Source of the DNA: Clostridium_F caseinilyticum
Lineage (GTDB): Bacteria > Bacillota > Clostridia > Clostridiales > Clostridiaceae
Length of the DNA stretch: 64,000 bases
Assembly: GCF_046127645.1 (NCBI RefSeq)
Contig: NZ_CP175919.1
Direction: 5' to 3' (one strand)
In this document: one piece after another, positions 63,516 to 64,000 of the stretch
How the letters are laid out: every line of letters begins with the position of its first letter
How positions within the stretch are numbered: the stretch's first letter is position 1
Notes under the pieces: generated by a model
Seen by the model: only the letters and a program-made list of their open reading frames with translations
The model's database searches: none
Told to the model about the DNA's origin: nothing
Translations under genes and position numbers: made by a program

Positions 63516-64000
63516 GAAATATTTATAAAAGTGTAAATAATGGTGACACAGTTGCTTTAGCTACTTTAACTCATATTTCAGGTTCTTCTCCAGGTAAGAC
63601 TGGCTCATTAATGGCAGTGTGGGAAAATGGGGAAATTCAAGGCACTGTAGGCGGTGGCAAAGTTGAATACGAAATCATAAATAAATCTATAGAATGTATT
63701 AAAAATAATAAAAGTAGTAATTTTAAATATAAATTAAATGAAAGTGGCGAACTAGGTATGCAGTGTGGTGGAGAAGCTGAGGGCTTCATAAAAGTCTTTA
63801 CTCCTGAAACTAAACTTATAATAGTTGGTGCTGGTCATATATCCTTTCATCTTCATAAAATAGCTAAAATTTTAAATTTCTATACAGTAGTAATAGATGA
63901 TAGAGAGGATTTTGCAAATAACAAAAGATTTCCTAATGCTAATGAAATAATAGTTGAAAAAATAGATAAAGCTTTATCCCAGTATCCTATAAATAAAAAT
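63497..64000 (+). CDS. xdhC: XdhC-family xanthine dehydrogenase maturation factor (runs off window)
   Basis: The ATG at 63497 opens a frame that continues to the window end (168 residues seen). MEQDILRNIYKSVNNGDTVALATLTHISGSSPGKTGSLMAV and GTVGGGKVEYEI match the XdhC/CoxI N-terminal domain, with a conserved Cys in GMQCGGEAEGFIKVF. Then comes a Rossmann start LIIVGAGHISFHLHKIAKIL. XdhC proteins sulfurate or hold the Mo cofactor before insertion; here the Se form may be handled. It overlaps yqeB, so it belongs to the same operon. The C-terminus is not visible. Confidence 0.9.
   Translation, partial: MEQDILRNIYKSVNNGDTVALATLTHISGSSPGKTGSLMAVWENGEIQGTVGGGKVEYEIINKSIECIKNNKSSNFKYKLNESGELGMQCGGEAEGFIKVFTPETKLIIVGAGHISFHLHKIAKILNFYTVVIDDREDFANNKRFPNANEIIVEKIDKALSQYPINKN

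Overview
The window is a low-GC chromosomal stretch from a spore-forming anaerobe of the genus Clostridium, most likely near C. sporogenes / C. botulinum group I. The basis is very AT-rich DNA with strong AGGAGG ribosome sites, a gerK-type spore germination locus with gerKB divergent from gerKA-gerKC, a flavodiiron protein, a selenium-dependent molybdenum hydroxylase system, and clostridial FMN, Mg2+ and guanine riboswitches. The species call is inference. No rRNA, tRNA or CRISPR array was seen.

1-15.1 kb: gene remnants at the left edge, a MATE exporter, and a Tyr-rich cupin protein behind a sigma-K-like promoter. Next come a palindromic element and a clipped IS605-type end. They are followed by a two-gene oxygen/NO defence operon (an acyl-CoA dehydrogenase-ETF-rubredoxin fusion plus a flavodiiron protein). 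A three-gene operon of MoxR-like ATPase, predicted beta-propeller protein and VWA protein is the least explained locus here. Oleate hydratase and a TetR-type regulator close the region.

15.4-36.6 kb: rRNA uracil methyltransferase, a small acidic membrane protein, an LtaS-like enzyme and a TSUP transporter. Then the FMN-riboswitch-controlled ribDE-BA-H operon, a beheaded GH1 glucosidase abutting pepD, an MBL hydrolase, and a 200-bp nested palindrome with an IS605-type right end. An M-box riboswitch leads to an unlisted 38-codon membrane ORF and mgtA. An HNH protein and the germination receptor genes follow; gerKB appears to start at ATT.

36.7-44.5 kb: the purine biosynthesis operon purE-C-F-M-N-H-D behind a guanine riboswitch, with a PurBox-like palindrome upstream.

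44.7-64 kb: a complete anaerobic purine/urate breakdown island: selenium-dependent xanthine dehydrogenase, ygeY, ssnA, ygfK, ygeW, hydantoinase, NCS2 purine permease, ygeX, a sigma-54 activator, and on the opposite strand the Se/Mo cofactor genes yqeC, mocA, yqeB and a partial xdhC. Three -24/-12 promoters (before ygeX, ygeW and yqeC) each have three upstream copies of a TTATCATTTTGATAA-like motif. I infer this is the activator's binding site, so the island would be one sigma-54 regulon. Purine synthesis and purine degradation thus sit side by side under different controls: guanine riboswitch (and possibly PurR) for synthesis, sigma-54 for degradation.
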